From Hyphomonadaceae bacterium (GTDB lineage: Bacteria; Pseudomonadota; Alphaproteobacteria; Caulobacterales; Aquidulcibacteraceae), in NCBI GenBank assembly GCA_016791425.1, contig JAEUMQ010000001.1, positions 623,138 through 687,137 on the forward strand: a stretch of 64,000 nt of DNA, given 5' to 3'. The translations under genes and the position numbers were made by a program. The notes below the pieces were generated by a model. The model did no database searches. It was not told the DNA's origin and was given only the letters and a program-made list of their open reading frames with translations. Shown one piece after another: positions 52,764-62,265 of this stretch (position 1 is its first letter; each line of letters begins with the position of its first letter).

Positions 52764-54473
52764 TCAGTTGAGCGTTCTGGCGACACGGAAACCCAAGTAG
52801 TAGCGCCGGAACGTGGGAGCGTACCTATACCGGAGAGCTGAGCGAAGGAGTTCTGGCGGGTCGATCCAAGAGCCGCCACGGTACACCCGCTCTGCGCAGT
52901 TACTCGTATGGAGCGCGGAGCCGTTTGTCGGCAAGCCGGCATAGGAATCGGCGTGACAATCTTCGACCCATTCCCAAACATTGCCATTCATATCGTGAAG
53001 GCCAAATTGATTGGCCGCATACGAAGCTGCTGGCTGCGTACGGCCCAATTCCCCACCATAGTTGGCTTGCGAAGGGCTTATCGATACGCCACTTGAGTAA
53101 GCGGTGGTCTGGCCCGCACGTGCGGCGTATTCCCATTCTGCTTCGGATAGCAACCGGTAACTTCGTCCCGTGTCGCGGGAAAGCCAACGGACGTATTCCT
53201 GAGCGTCGTTCCAGGAAACTTCGATTACTGGCCGCGACAGACCGCCCCAGCCATAGTCCGGTGGCTGATAGCCAGAGCAGCCGCCGCGGTTCACGCACGC
53301 CGCCCATTGATCAAACGTAACTTCGGTCTCGCTCACGGCGAACTGGCGAATGCTCACTCGCCGCTGCGGGCCTTCGTCTTCTGCTCGGCCCGCTTCGCTC
53401 GGTGGCGAACCCATCAGGAAGGTCCCCGCCGGAAGCGCGACCATGTGCGGGCAGAATTCACACGTTTCGCCGTTGGCGAGGCGATCGCGGAAGATGCGCT
53501 CTGCAACCGGTCGTCTCATCCGCGCCGCCTCGGCAAACGCGCGCGCTGGATCGGTCGATGACGACACAGGCGTCACTTGCGCGGGCCGGTGCGCCGACGC
53601 GATCTGCGGAAAGAACGGCGGTCTGGTTTGCGGCGAAGGCATCGCCACCGATGAGACACGGGAGAGCCGTCCCAGCTCTACGCTTGTTCTCGCAAGATTT
53701 GGAGCCGGAATCGCCAGATTGTAGGGCCGTACGGGATCGGGCACGCCGGCATGATGCAGGCCGACGAAACGGTTGCTCTCGATCGCCAGCACAAGCGCGC
53801 CGGAAGAGCCACCCAGCGTATCGCAATGATGAACGAGTCTGCCGTCCTGGAACGGAGGCTCGCCAATCTGGCAGCGCACGCGCGTCAAGCGCTGCGGCTG
53901 TCCGGCGGGGTGATGGATGAGATAGAGCGATTGGCGCGCCCTCGCCTGCACCGCGGCAAGCCGAAGGGGCGGATACCGATTCACCGGCACGCCGCTCACC
54001 TCCACGATGGCGTAGTCGAGCGCTCGGTTCGCTTCGATCGCGGGCAGGCGAACATTGAACGGCTGGCCAGGCGCGCGGGCGCGGTCGAGGAAGCCCATGC
54101 GGAGTTGCGCGCCGAGCACCGTGAACTCATTGCCCGGCACGCAATGATAATTGGTGATCGCACGGTTCGGCCCGATGAGCGTTGCGGTGCACGTCGTGTT
54201 GGTCATTAAGCCGTTCGGCAGACGGACGAGGAGGTCGAGCATGCCGACCGCGCGGCCGATGCGACGGAAGGGATCAGCTGACTCAAGCTCAAAGACTGGC
54301 TCGAACACGTCCGTTCGGCTCATCAGCACTTCGAGCTGCTGATTGGCTGAGCTTTCCGTGAAGCTCTTGTTGGGCTGGCCATAATTCTCGGCCGGGAAGT
54401 AAAGGGGCGCCTGCGCCCCGGCCTCGCTCAGGGTCGCGGCGAGGAATGCAAGCGTCGCCACTAGTGTACGCAA
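52764..54473 (-). CDS. Secreted fusion: trypsin-like serine protease plus formylglycine-generating-enzyme-like domain
   Basis: 569-aa exported protein; signal peptide residues 1-21 (EAGAQA). The N-terminal half is a trypsin-like domain: H110 (AITNYHC), D153 (ALDYAIVEV), S224 (DTLGGSSGALV). After a Pro/Ser-rich linker (about 280-330) comes an FGE/SUMF1 domain from about residue 340: FLMGSPPSEAGRAEDEGP, SETEVTFDQWAACV, LSEAEWEYAARAG, NGNVWEWVEDC and a final RGGSWIDPP ... YLGFRVAR. FGE relatives convert Cys to formylglycine or serve as binding folds; the combination in one exported polypeptide is unusual. Start has a weak ribosome site. Confidence 0.88.
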   Translation of the reverse strand: MRTLVATLAFLAATLSEAGAQAPLYFPAENYGQPNKSFTESSANQQLEVLMSRTDVFEPVFELESADPFRRIGRAVGMLDLLVRLPNGLMTNTTCTATLIGPNRAITNYHCVPGNEFTVLGAQLRMGFLDRARAPGQPFNVRLPAIEANRALDYAIVEVSGVPVNRYPPLRLAAVQARARQSLYLIHHPAGQPQRLTRVRCQIGEPPFQDGRLVHHCDTLGGSSGALVLAIESNRFVGLHHAGVPDPVRPYNLAIPAPNLARTSVELGRLSRVSSVAMPSPQTRPPFFPQIASAHRPAQVTPVSSSTDPARAFAEAARMRRPVAERIFRDRLANGETCEFCPHMVALPAGTFLMGSPPSEAGRAEDEGPQRRVSIRQFAVSETEVTFDQWAACVNRGGCSGYQPPDYGWGGLSRPVIEVSWNDAQEYVRWLSRDTGRSYRLLSEAEWEYAARAGQTTAYSSGVSISPSQANYGGELGRTQPAASYAANQFGLHDMNGNVWEWVEDCHADSYAGLPTNGSALHTSNCAERVYRGGSWIDPPELLRSALRYRYAPTFRRYYLGFRVARTLN

Positions 54474-54841
54474 GGGGCTGCCTCCCCGAAACGCGATGAA
54501 AGCTTAATAGCGCGCGCGTGCGACATGGGAAAGCGAGGGCGGCGCACGAAGTCGGCGACCGGCTGAAACGGGCCAGCTTGGATCGTAGCGCGCATTTTAT
54601 CGATTGGCGGGGTCGCTCCAATCCGGCCACCGGCGATGCTGCGCATGCGAAGTCCGGAGTTCGCCGACTTCAGTCGTTCCGTGCGACGCCTTCTCAAGCA
54701 AATTATAGGGGAAGGCGGATGGTGCGCGCCCGTCGCGACAGGCTCGGCGCGGGGGCGGCGCATGGGCGCGTGATCCGGGGCGCGGAGGCTTCTCAAACTC
54801 CCTGAAACCGTGCTTAGGTTGGGTCTCGGGAGGAACCGGGG
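54474..54841. other. Gap of about 370 bp before the secretion operon
   Basis: No gene seen. It contains the second copy of the 17-bp direct repeat (54615-54631) and must hold the promoter of the rightward VirB operon; I could not assign -35/-10 boxes with confidence. Confidence 0.4.
54615..54631 (+). repeat. Direct repeat, right copy
   Basis: GCTCCAATCCGGCCACC, 16 of 17 bases identical to 52622-52638. The pair encloses the protease-FGE gene. Confidence 0.4.
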
Positions 54842-55444
54842 ATGGTGCACGCGCATGGCAGAGGCGGGGGCAGCCGCGCCACGGCCGTCGCAGCCGGGCT
54901 GGTCGCCGCGCTCGTGAGCACTCCGGCGGCCGGTGAGGTGATCGAGATCGCCCTCGATGGAAGCGTAATCGTCCTGACTGCCCGCCCAGACGCGCCGCCT
55001 GCGGCGGGGTTGGCGCTCCGGGACATGCGCAAAGCTGCGCTTGCCCCGGCTTTCGAGCGGTCAGGCGCGGAGACAGCGCTCTCGCCCGCGCTTCTCGAGG
55101 CCGTGGCGTGGGCGGAAAGCCGGTTCAACCCGACCGCACGCTCTCCGCGCGGCGCGATCGGGGCCATGCAGCTCATGCCTGGCGCGGCGGCGGATATGGG
55201 CGTCGATCCCCATGATCCAACCGACAATGTGCGCGGGGGAGCGCGTTATCTGCGCTATCTGATGTCCGAATTCAGCGCCAATATCGAGCTTGCGCTCGCC
55301 GCCTACAACGCCGGCCCGGAAACGGTGCGCCGATATGGCGGAACGCCTCCTTACAAGGAGACGCGGGCCTATGTAGCGGCAGTGCTGGACTACATGGCAG
55401 AGCGCGCCGAAGCGGCGCCGGCGGCGAAGGAGCGGGCGCGATGA
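54842..55444 (+). CDS. virB1: Lytic transglycosylase, VirB1-like
   Basis: 200-aa SLT-domain enzyme that opens peptidoglycan for the secretion channel. Signal peptide about residues 1-30. Catalytic Glu is E92 in AWAESRFNPTARSP, followed by GAIGAMQLMPGAAADMGV and the ALAAYNAGPETVRRYGG motif. CGGGAGGA lies before the ATG. First gene of the operon and overlaps virB2 by 4 bp. Confidence 0.9.
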   Translation: MVHAHGRGGGSRATAVAAGLVAALVSTPAAGEVIEIALDGSVIVLTARPDAPPAAGLALRDMRKAALAPAFERSGAETALSPALLEAVAWAESRFNPTARSPRGAIGAMQLMPGAAADMGVDPHDPTDNVRGGARYLRYLMSEFSANIELALAAYNAGPETVRRYGGTPPYKETRAYVAAVLDYMAERAEAAPAAKERAR

Positions 55445-55746
55445 AGGCGGCTTTCGCGGCTTTGGCGCTGGCTGCGGCGCCGGCGTACGCCTACGCTCAA
55501 TCCTACGGGACCGACCCACGCGGCTCGGGCCCGATCCTTGCGGCGGTGAACTGGGTGCAGGGCACCCTGCTCGGCAACGTCGCGACCGCAGTGGCGGTGA
55601 TCGCGGTGGCGATCGTCGGCTTCATGATGCTGAGCGGACGCATGAACTGGCGCCACGGCATCACAGTCATCCTCGGCTGCTTCATCCTGTTCGGGGCCGC
55701 AGCCATCGTCGCGGGCATCCAGGCCGCCGCGCGCATGGCGGGATAG
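55441..55746 (+). CDS. virB2: TrbC/VirB2-family pilin
   Basis: 101-aa major pilin precursor. Signal peptide ending AYAYAQ (about residue 20), then two hydrophobic helices (VATAVAVIAVAIVGFMMLSG and ITVILGCFILFGAAAIVAGI) separated by a short basic RMNWRHG loop, the typical VirB2 layout. Confidence 0.9.
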   Translation: MKAAFAALALAAAPAYAYAQSYGTDPRGSGPILAAVNWVQGTLLGNVATAVAVIAVAIVGFMMLSGRMNWRHGITVILGCFILFGAAAIVAGIQAAARMAG

Positions 55747-55750
55747 AGAC

Positions 55751-56035
55751 ATGGCATCGCTCGATCGCGACGTGGTGTTCTCGGCCCTGACGCGGCCGCA
55801 GATGTTCGCGGGCGTTTCCTACAGCTTCTTCGTGCTCAATCTGGTGCTCACCACGGAAGTGTTTCTGATCAGCAAATCGTTCTGGGCGATCCTCGCAGCG
55901 CTAGCGATCCACGGCGTGGGGTACGTGGTGTGCTTGCGCGAGCCGCGTTTTCTGGATTTGTGGATCCTGCGCGCCAACCGCTGCCCGCGCGTGCCCAACT
56001 ACAGCCGCTGGCGGTGCAATTCCTACGCGCCATGA
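55751..56035 (+). CDS. virB3: VirB3-family protein
   Basis: 94-aa inner-membrane protein: ALTRPQMFAGVSYSFFVLNLVL at the N-terminus is the VirB3 signature, with one or two membrane helices and a final LDLWILRANRCP. Starts 4 bp after virB2 and overlaps virB4 by 4 bp. Confidence 0.9.
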   Translation: MASLDRDVVFSALTRPQMFAGVSYSFFVLNLVLTTEVFLISKSFWAILAALAIHGVGYVVCLREPRFLDLWILRANRCPRVPNYSRWRCNSYAP

Positions 56036-58401
56036 ACGCCTTTGGCGCCGGCGGGAAGCGTTTCGATAGACGCGAGCGCGCCGCAAGCACCATGCTGCCA
56101 TATGCGCGCCACGTGGACGCCGCCACGCTCGCCGCCCACGACGGCGCGCTGGCGCAATTCATCCATGTCGCAGGGTTTGCATTCGAAACGGCCGACACCG
56201 AAGAGCTGAACTACCGCAAGGCGGTGCGCGAAACGGTGCTTCGCGGCATCGCGCATTGGCGGCTCAGCGTGCACCACCACGTCGTGCGCCGGCTGGCCGC
56301 GCCAAGTCTCGAGGGGCGCTTCGCCAATCCGTTCGCGCGTGGCCTCGACCTAGCGTGGCGCAAGCGGCTGGCGGGACGGCAGCTGTTCGTGAACGACCTC
56401 TTCTTGACGCTGGTGCTGCGCCCGTCGATGTCGACAGGCGGGCTCGGCGAGCTCATCGGACGCAACGCACAGACCGACGCGGCCGCCCGTGCGCGCGCCA
56501 AGCGCGAGCTTGAAGCGGCGCGCGACGCGCTGTTAGCGGCGCTTCAGCCCTACGGCGCGCGCCTGCTGACCACCTACGAGACGGCGGACGGGCTCTATTC
56601 CGAGCCGATCGAGTTTCTCTCGTGCCTGTTCAATGGCGACATGCGTCCCAACGCGCCGCAATATCAGAACATCAGCCGCGATATCCCATGGCGGCGCGTG
56701 AGCTTCGGGCGTGACACACTCGAGCTGTCGGCCACCGAGGATTTGCCCAAGACTTTCGCGGCGATGCTCTCGATCAAGGAATATCCGCCCCACACCGCTC
56801 CTGGGCAACTCGACGCGCTCTACCGCACGCCTCACGAGATCACGGTGTCGCAGAGCTTCGCGTTCGTGGACCGGCAGAGCGCGCTCAATCGGATCAATCT
56901 GACGCTACGGCGCATGCGCGCCGCGGACGACGACGCGCTCTCGCTGCGCAGCGACCTCCTGACGGCGAAGGATAATGTCGCGGCCGGACGCGCGGCTTTC
57001 GGGGAGCACTACCTGTCGGTAATGGTCAAGGCCGAGACCACGCCCGCGCTGGATGAGGCGGTGGCGGAGGTGCAGGCCGCGCTCACCGAGATCGGCGTGA
57101 TCGGCGTGCGCGAAACCCTTGCCATGGAGCCGGCGTTCTGGGCGCAGTTTCCCGGCGCGTACCAGTTCATCCCGCGAAAGGCGCTCATCTCCTCTGCGAA
57201 TTTTTCAGGGCTTGCGAGCCTGCACAATCACCCGCTGGGGCGCGCGGAAGGCAATCATTGGGGACCAGCCGTCACGGTGCTGGAGACGACGGCGGCGTCT
57301 CCCTATTATTTCAACTTCCATCGCGGCGATCTCGGCAATTTCCTGATTATCGGGCCGTCGGGCTCGGGCAAGACCGTGGTGCTGAACTTCCTTCTGGCGC
57401 AAGCGCAGAAATTCGAGCCGCGCGTAGTGTTCTTCGACAAGGACCGCGGCGCCGAGATCTTTCTGCGCGCAATGAAAGGGCGCTACGACGTGCTGCGGCC
57501 GGGCATCCCAACCGGGTTCAATCCGCTGCGCCTCCCCGACACGCCCGGCAACCGCCGGTTTCTGCAACAATGGGCGGCCAAGCTCTTGACCGCGCACGGC
57601 GAGTCGCTGAGCGCGAACGACGCGGCAATGATCTCCGACGCGGTGGTCGCCAATTTCGAGCAGAAGCCGCAATTGCGCCGGCTGCGCTATTTCCGCGAAC
57701 TGTTCTCCGGCGCGCGGCGGCCGATGGCGGGCGATCTGGCGGCAAGGCTGTCCTCGTGGGTCGGCGAAGGCGACCGCGCCTGGCTGTTCGACAACGAGGA
57801 GGACCATCTCGATCTTTCCGCACGCGTTATCGGCTTCGACATGACCCACCTCCTGGATGACCCGGTCACGCGCACGCCGACGATGATGTACCTCTTCCAC
57901 CGCGTTGAGGAGCGGCTGGACGGCTCGCCCACGGTCATCGTCGTCGACGAAGGCTGGAAGGCGCTGGACGACGATGTGTTCGTCGCGCGCATCCGCGACT
58001 GGGAAAAGACCATCCGCAAGCGCAACGGCGCGGTCGGTTTCTCCACCCAGAGCGCGGGAGACGCGCTGGAGAGCCGCATCGCCAGCGCCATCATCGAACA
58101 ATCCGCGACGCAGATCTTCCTGCCGAACCCGAAGGCGCAGGAGAGCGAGTATCGCCGCGGCTTCGGCCTGACGCGCCACGAGTTCGATCTGATCCGCACG
58201 CTGCCCGACACCTCGCGATGCTTCCTCATCAAGAACGGCGGCGACAGCGTGGTGGCGCGCCTCAATCTCTCCGGCCACGAGGAAGTGCTGACGGTCCTGT
58301 CGGGCCGCGAGCGCACCGTGCGCCAGCTCGACGAGTTGCGCGCGGAGTTCGGGGACGATCCGGCGGCATGGCTTCCGCGCCTGGTGCGCAAGGCGCAATA
58401 G
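56032..58401 (+). CDS. virB4: VirB4-family secretion ATPase
   Basis: 789-aa ATPase powering substrate transfer and pilus assembly. CagE/TrbE-type N-terminal domain, then Walker A GPSGSGKT (441-448), Walker B TVIVVDEGWKAL (near 640), and the conserved FSTQSAGDAL and QIFLPNPKAQ motifs. The start ATG overlaps virB3's stop; the frame opens earlier by chance. Full length for the family. Confidence 0.95.
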   Translation: MNAFGAGGKRFDRRERAASTMLPYARHVDAATLAAHDGALAQFIHVAGFAFETADTEELNYRKAVRETVLRGIAHWRLSVHHHVVRRLAAPSLEGRFANPFARGLDLAWRKRLAGRQLFVNDLFLTLVLRPSMSTGGLGELIGRNAQTDAAARARAKRELEAARDALLAALQPYGARLLTTYETADGLYSEPIEFLSCLFNGDMRPNAPQYQNISRDIPWRRVSFGRDTLELSATEDLPKTFAAMLSIKEYPPHTAPGQLDALYRTPHEITVSQSFAFVDRQSALNRINLTLRRMRAADDDALSLRSDLLTAKDNVAAGRAAFGEHYLSVMVKAETTPALDEAVAEVQAALTEIGVIGVRETLAMEPAFWAQFPGAYQFIPRKALISSANFSGLASLHNHPLGRAEGNHWGPAVTVLETTAASPYYFNFHRGDLGNFLIIGPSGSGKTVVLNFLLAQAQKFEPRVVFFDKDRGAEIFLRAMKGRYDVLRPGIPTGFNPLRLPDTPGNRRFLQQWAAKLLTAHGESLSANDAAMISDAVVANFEQKPQLRRLRYFRELFSGARRPMAGDLAARLSSWVGEGDRAWLFDNEEDHLDLSARVIGFDMTHLLDDPVTRTPTMMYLFHRVEERLDGSPTVIVVDEGWKALDDDVFVARIRDWEKTIRKRNGAVGFSTQSAGDALESRIASAIIEQSATQIFLPNPKAQESEYRRGFGLTRHEFDLIRTLPDTSRCFLIKNGGDSVVARLNLSGHEEVLTVLSGRERTVRQLDELRAEFGDDPAAWLPRLVRKAQ

Positions 58402-58404
58402 GCC

Positions 58405-59541
58405 ATGGCGATCTGCCCCGCCTCCACGAATTCCGGCATGGTGCCCGCGCTGATCGAGACCGTGGATTGCCACATCCGCGTGCTGGTGCACGAAAGTTAT
58501 CGCGAACTCGTCGGCCCCAACACGATGTTCGCCGCCGCTTTCACGGGGCTCTTGACGATCTATATCGCTCTGCTCGGCTACCAATTGCTGTTCGGGCGCG
58601 GCGGTCTGCGCGTCACGGAGCTGCCGATCACGGTGCTGAAGATCGGGCTCATCCTCGCTTTCCTGACGAGCTGGGCGGCGTATCAGACCGTGTACTTCAG
58701 CCTTCTGTTCGACGGGCCGCGCGATCTGACGCGCGCGCTCCTTGCCCCGCTCGCGCGCGCTGGCTCAGGCTTCGACGGCGACATCTATGGCGGGCTGGAG
58801 CGCGCCTTCCGCGATCTCAGCGGCGCGGCCGGCGTTTATGGCGCGCAAGCGCCGCCAACCGCCAACATTCTACAAGGCGGACCTTCGCTCGGCTCCGGGC
58901 TGTTGTGGATCAGCGCGATCGGCATGCTGATGGCGACGATAGGCGTCATCCTCGCGGCCAAGATCGTGTTGGCGTTCCTGTTGGCGATTGGACCGGTGTT
59001 CGTTGGGCTCTTCCTGTTCGATCGCACGCGCGGGCTCTTCGACGGGTGGTTGCGCACCACGATCGCGTTCGCGCTCGCGCCCCTGGCGACCACGGTGTTC
59101 AGCGCGGCCATGCTGATGATGCTGCAGCCGTTCCTGGCGCTCCTGGCCGCGAACGCGGCGCGGAACGAGTTCGAAATGGGGGTGATCATCACCATCGCGC
59201 TGATCGTGGCGGTGTTCACGATCGTGACGGCGCTGTCCTTCCGGATCGGCATGAGCATCGCGAGCGGTTTCCAGAGCGGGCGCGGGCGGGCCGCCTTGAC
59301 GCTGCAGAGCGAAGCGGCGCAAGAGCGCGCGTTCGCCGGCGCCGACCGCGCCGAGCAGTTCGCTGCGCGCGTCGCGCTCAACGCGCGACGGGGCGAGATC
59401 GAGACGGAGGCGTCGGCGGCGAGCAACGGCCGCCGCGCGCTCGACGCGGCCGACGCGGTGAGCGACCCGACCCCGATGGCCGCGCGGCTCGGACAATCGT
59501 ACCGACGCACGCCCCGACCGCAGGGCGGGGCGAACACATGA
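58405..59541 (+). CDS. virB6: VirB6/TrbL-type channel protein
   Basis: 378-aa polytopic membrane protein. Hydrophobic segments include MFAAAFTGLLTIYIALLGYQLLF and ILAAKIVLAFLLAIGPVFVGLFLFD, the conserved TrbL core. A hydrophilic, alanine/arginine-rich C-terminus of about 90 residues follows. It overlaps virB8 by 4 bp. No virB5 gene lies between virB4 and virB6. Confidence 0.88.
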   Translation: MAICPASTNSGMVPALIETVDCHIRVLVHESYRELVGPNTMFAAAFTGLLTIYIALLGYQLLFGRGGLRVTELPITVLKIGLILAFLTSWAAYQTVYFSLLFDGPRDLTRALLAPLARAGSGFDGDIYGGLERAFRDLSGAAGVYGAQAPPTANILQGGPSLGSGLLWISAIGMLMATIGVILAAKIVLAFLLAIGPVFVGLFLFDRTRGLFDGWLRTTIAFALAPLATTVFSAAMLMMLQPFLALLAANAARNEFEMGVIITIALIVAVFTIVTALSFRIGMSIASGFQSGRGRAALTLQSEAAQERAFAGADRAEQFAARVALNARRGEIETEASAASNGRRALDAADAVSDPTPMAARLGQSYRRTPRPQGGANT

Positions 59542-60383
59542 GCCGCGATCTGGAGCGGCGCTTCCCTGCGGCGGACGATGAGGCCCGCGGCCTTGCGCAG
59601 CCCAATCCGATGCAGAACGTCGCGCTCGATTTCGCCGAGGAGACGGTGCGCGAGGCGCAGCGAGGGCGCAAATGGGCATGGCGCGCCGTATTCGTGCTGC
59701 TGCTGGTATGCGCCGCGCAGGCCGCGGCGATCGCGCTGCTGCTGCCGCTGCGCGACGTGTCGCCGTACACGATCCTCGTGGATCGCCAGACCGGCTACAT
59801 GGAAATCGCGCGCGGGGTCGAGACCGGGGGCGAGCTGTCGCAGGATCAGGCCTTGGTGCACGCATTCCTGGCCCAATACGTGCTGCAGCGCGAAACCTTC
59901 GATCCTGCCGATTTTCAGGAGCGGTACCGGCGCGTGGCGATTTGGTCCGCCGACCAGGCGCGGGCCGACTATGTCGCACTTTATCAAGGCGAAGCGAACT
60001 CGCTGCTCGCCAGCGTGCGCCCTGGAACGGTGATTGCCGTCACCGTCAAGAACATCGAACTGCTCTCCGACTCCAGCGCGCGAGTGCGCTACGAGCTGAC
60101 GCGGCGCGATCCGGGGGCGGAGCCGCAGCGCGCCGACTGGCAGGCCCTCATCGGCTTTCGATTTACCGGCGCGCCGATGCGTATGGCCGACCGGCTGATC
60201 AATCCGCTTGGCTTTCAAGTGACGCATTATCGGCGCGACCCGGAATGGACCCCGGGCGAAGCGGCGCTCAGCGGGGTCATCTCCCCTGGTTTCGCGCCGG
60301 CGCGGGCGGAATCGCCTCCCGAGCGCGAAAGCGCTAAAGCTGACGCGGACGCAGAAGCGGCGCGGGAGGGCCCCAGTCCATGA
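59538..60383 (+). CDS. virB8: VirB8-family protein
   Basis: 281-aa bitopic inner-membrane protein nucleating the channel. One membrane helix at about residues 48-72, then the periplasmic NTF2-like VirB8 domain (DVSPYTILVDRQTGYMEIAR, YLRRVAIWSADQARADYVALYQGE-like centre, HYRRDPEW). An acidic/alanine tail ends the protein. The start was chosen at the overlap with virB6's stop; the frame opens much earlier by chance. Confidence 0.92.
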   Translation: MSRDLERRFPAADDEARGLAQPNPMQNVALDFAEETVREAQRGRKWAWRAVFVLLLVCAAQAAAIALLLPLRDVSPYTILVDRQTGYMEIARGVETGGELSQDQALVHAFLAQYVLQRETFDPADFQERYRRVAIWSADQARADYVALYQGEANSLLASVRPGTVIAVTVKNIELLSDSSARVRYELTRRDPGAEPQRADWQALIGFRFTGAPMRMADRLINPLGFQVTHYRRDPEWTPGEAALSGVISPGFAPARAESPPERESAKADADAEAAREGPSP

Positions 60384-61111
60384 CCAGACGATTGCGCTTC
60401 GCGGCGGCGCTGCTGGCGCTCGCGTTCACGACCGGCGCGCACGCCCAGAGCGTGCGTCCGGCCCCGTCGCAGGGCGATCCGCGCATCCGTGTGGTCCGGT
60501 ACGACCCCAACCGCATCATCTCGCTGCGCGGCCATCTGGGATACCAGATGCTGATCGAATTCGACGCCGGGGAGCGGATCGAGAATGTCGCCATCGGCGA
60601 CAGCGTCGGCTGGCAGGTGACGCCCAACCGCGCGGCCACGCTTCTCTTCCTAAAGCCGCTGGCCGCGGGCGCGGCCACGAACATGACCGTGATCACCAAC
60701 CAGCGCCGCTACGCGTTCGAGCTCTCCTCGCGCGAAGCGAGCGGGCCAGACGACAGAAGCGTCATCTATGCCGTGCGCTTTGCGTTTCCGCCGCCGCCGC
60801 CACCGCCGCCGGAACCGCCGCCGCCCCCACCTGCCCCCGCGCCCACGCTCAATTTCGGATACACGATCCGCGGCTCCGACCGGATCGCCCCGACGCGCGT
60901 GTTCGACGACGGCGCAGCGACCTATTTCGCGTTCGGTGAAAACACCGACACGCCGGCGATCTTCGTGGTCGGGCTCGACGGCGAGGAAGAACTTGTCAAC
61001 GTGCAGACGCGCGGGGACTACATCGTCATCGACCAGCTGGCCGACGCGTTCGTCGTGCGCTCCGGGCGACATCGCGCGCAGGTGCGCCGAAACGGAGGAC
61101 GCGAACCATGA
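60380..61111 (+). CDS. virB9: TrbG/VirB9-family protein
   Basis: 243-aa periplasmic/outer-membrane component. Signal peptide ends AHAQS. The N-terminal CagX/VirB9 domain has VVRYDPNRIISLRGHLGYQMLIEF and NMTVITNQRRYAFEL. A proline run at residues 137-155 links it to the C-terminal domain that pairs with VirB7/VirB10 (PTRVFDDGAATYFAFG). No virB7 lipoprotein gene is visible. Confidence 0.92.
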   Translation: MTRRLRFAAALLALAFTTGAHAQSVRPAPSQGDPRIRVVRYDPNRIISLRGHLGYQMLIEFDAGERIENVAIGDSVGWQVTPNRAATLLFLKPLAAGAATNMTVITNQRRYAFELSSREASGPDDRSVIYAVRFAFPPPPPPPPEPPPPPPAPAPTLNFGYTIRGSDRIAPTRVFDDGAATYFAFGENTDTPAIFVVGLDGEEELVNVQTRGDYIVIDQLADAFVVRSGRHRAQVRRNGGREP

Positions 61112-62265
61112 CCATCGAAGGACGCACGGGCGGACAGTTCGAAGGCGGCGACGACACCCCGAGCGTCGGGGCGCCGGAGCGCAGCTGGGTGCTGCCGATG
61201 GGGATCGCCGCGGCGATCGCGCTCGGCGGCGTCATCTTCTGGCAGCTCAGTGAGAACCGCCTTCGCATCGATGCGCAGCGCATGACGGATCCCGCGCCGG
61301 GAACCCAGCCGATCCAAGGTCTGTCGGATGTGCCGGCGCCGCCGGACATCTCGGCCTACGGCGCGCGCACGCAGCTCCCGGCGCAAGGCCCCGCGCCCCC
61401 CTATCCGGGCGATCCGCCGCAAGTGCTCGTGTCGGAGGCAACGCCGCCGAACGCGCCGCCGCCCGCGGCGAGCAGCCAGATCGAGGCGCGCATCGCCTCG
61501 CCCGCCCTGGTGGTGGATTATTCCGAGGCTGGCCCTGCGCCGAGCGCTGCGGGGGCGCCCCCTCGCAGCGGCCCGGCTGTCACGGCGGCGGGCGTGGCGC
61601 AATCCATGTCGCCGGCGGCTGGAGGACGCGCGCTGAGCGCCGACGAACAATTCGCCGCGCGTCTCGGCGTCGGCGACAACGGTCGCACGGCGGTGGCCAG
61701 GCGCATCGCCAATCCCTCGCGCACGCTGGTGGAAGGCGCGGTGATCCCCGGAGTCCTGGAGACCGCACTCAATTCCGATCTGCCGGGCTATGTGCGCGCG
61801 GTGGTGAGCCGCGACGTGAAAAGCTTCGATGGGACAAGCGTGCTCGTTCCGCGCGGCTCGCGGCTGATCGGACAATACCGCTCCGGCGTGGCGCTCGGCC
61901 AATCGCGCGCTTTCGTGATCTGGACGCGGCTGATCCGCCCCGACGGCGTCAGCGTCGACATCGCTGCGCCCGGCGCGGACGCGCTCGGACGCGGCGGGCT
62001 AAGAGGCGATGTCGACCGACATTTCCTGCAACGCTTTGGGGGCGCAATTCTGCTCTCGCTGATCTCGGCCGGCGTGCAGCTGGCGCAAGATTCCGCGGAC
62101 ACTCAGGTGATTATCGCTTCGACGCGCGGCGCAGGCGACGCCGCTGCGGTGACGCTGCAGCGCGAGCTCGATATCGCGCCCACCGTCAGCGTGCCGCAGG
62201 GCGCCCCGATCCGCATCTTCGTAACCAGCGATCTCGACTTCTCGGTGATGGATCAGGGCCGGTGA
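61108..62265 (+). CDS. virB10: TrbI/VirB10-family protein
   Basis: 385-aa protein spanning both membranes. Membrane helix about 28-47, a Pro/Ala-rich linker (about 70-125), then the outer-membrane core domain with VEGAVIPGVLETALNSDLPGYVRAVVSRDV and VPRGSRLIGQYRSG motifs typical of VirB10. Overlaps neighbours by 4 bp each side. Confidence 0.93.
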   Translation: MTIEGRTGGQFEGGDDTPSVGAPERSWVLPMGIAAAIALGGVIFWQLSENRLRIDAQRMTDPAPGTQPIQGLSDVPAPPDISAYGARTQLPAQGPAPPYPGDPPQVLVSEATPPNAPPPAASSQIEARIASPALVVDYSEAGPAPSAAGAPPRSGPAVTAAGVAQSMSPAAGGRALSADEQFAARLGVGDNGRTAVARRIANPSRTLVEGAVIPGVLETALNSDLPGYVRAVVSRDVKSFDGTSVLVPRGSRLIGQYRSGVALGQSRAFVIWTRLIRPDGVSVDIAAPGADALGRGGLRGDVDRHFLQRFGGAILLSLISAGVQLAQDSADTQVIIASTRGAGDAAAVTLQRELDIAPTVSVPQGAPIRIFVTSDLDFSVMDQGR

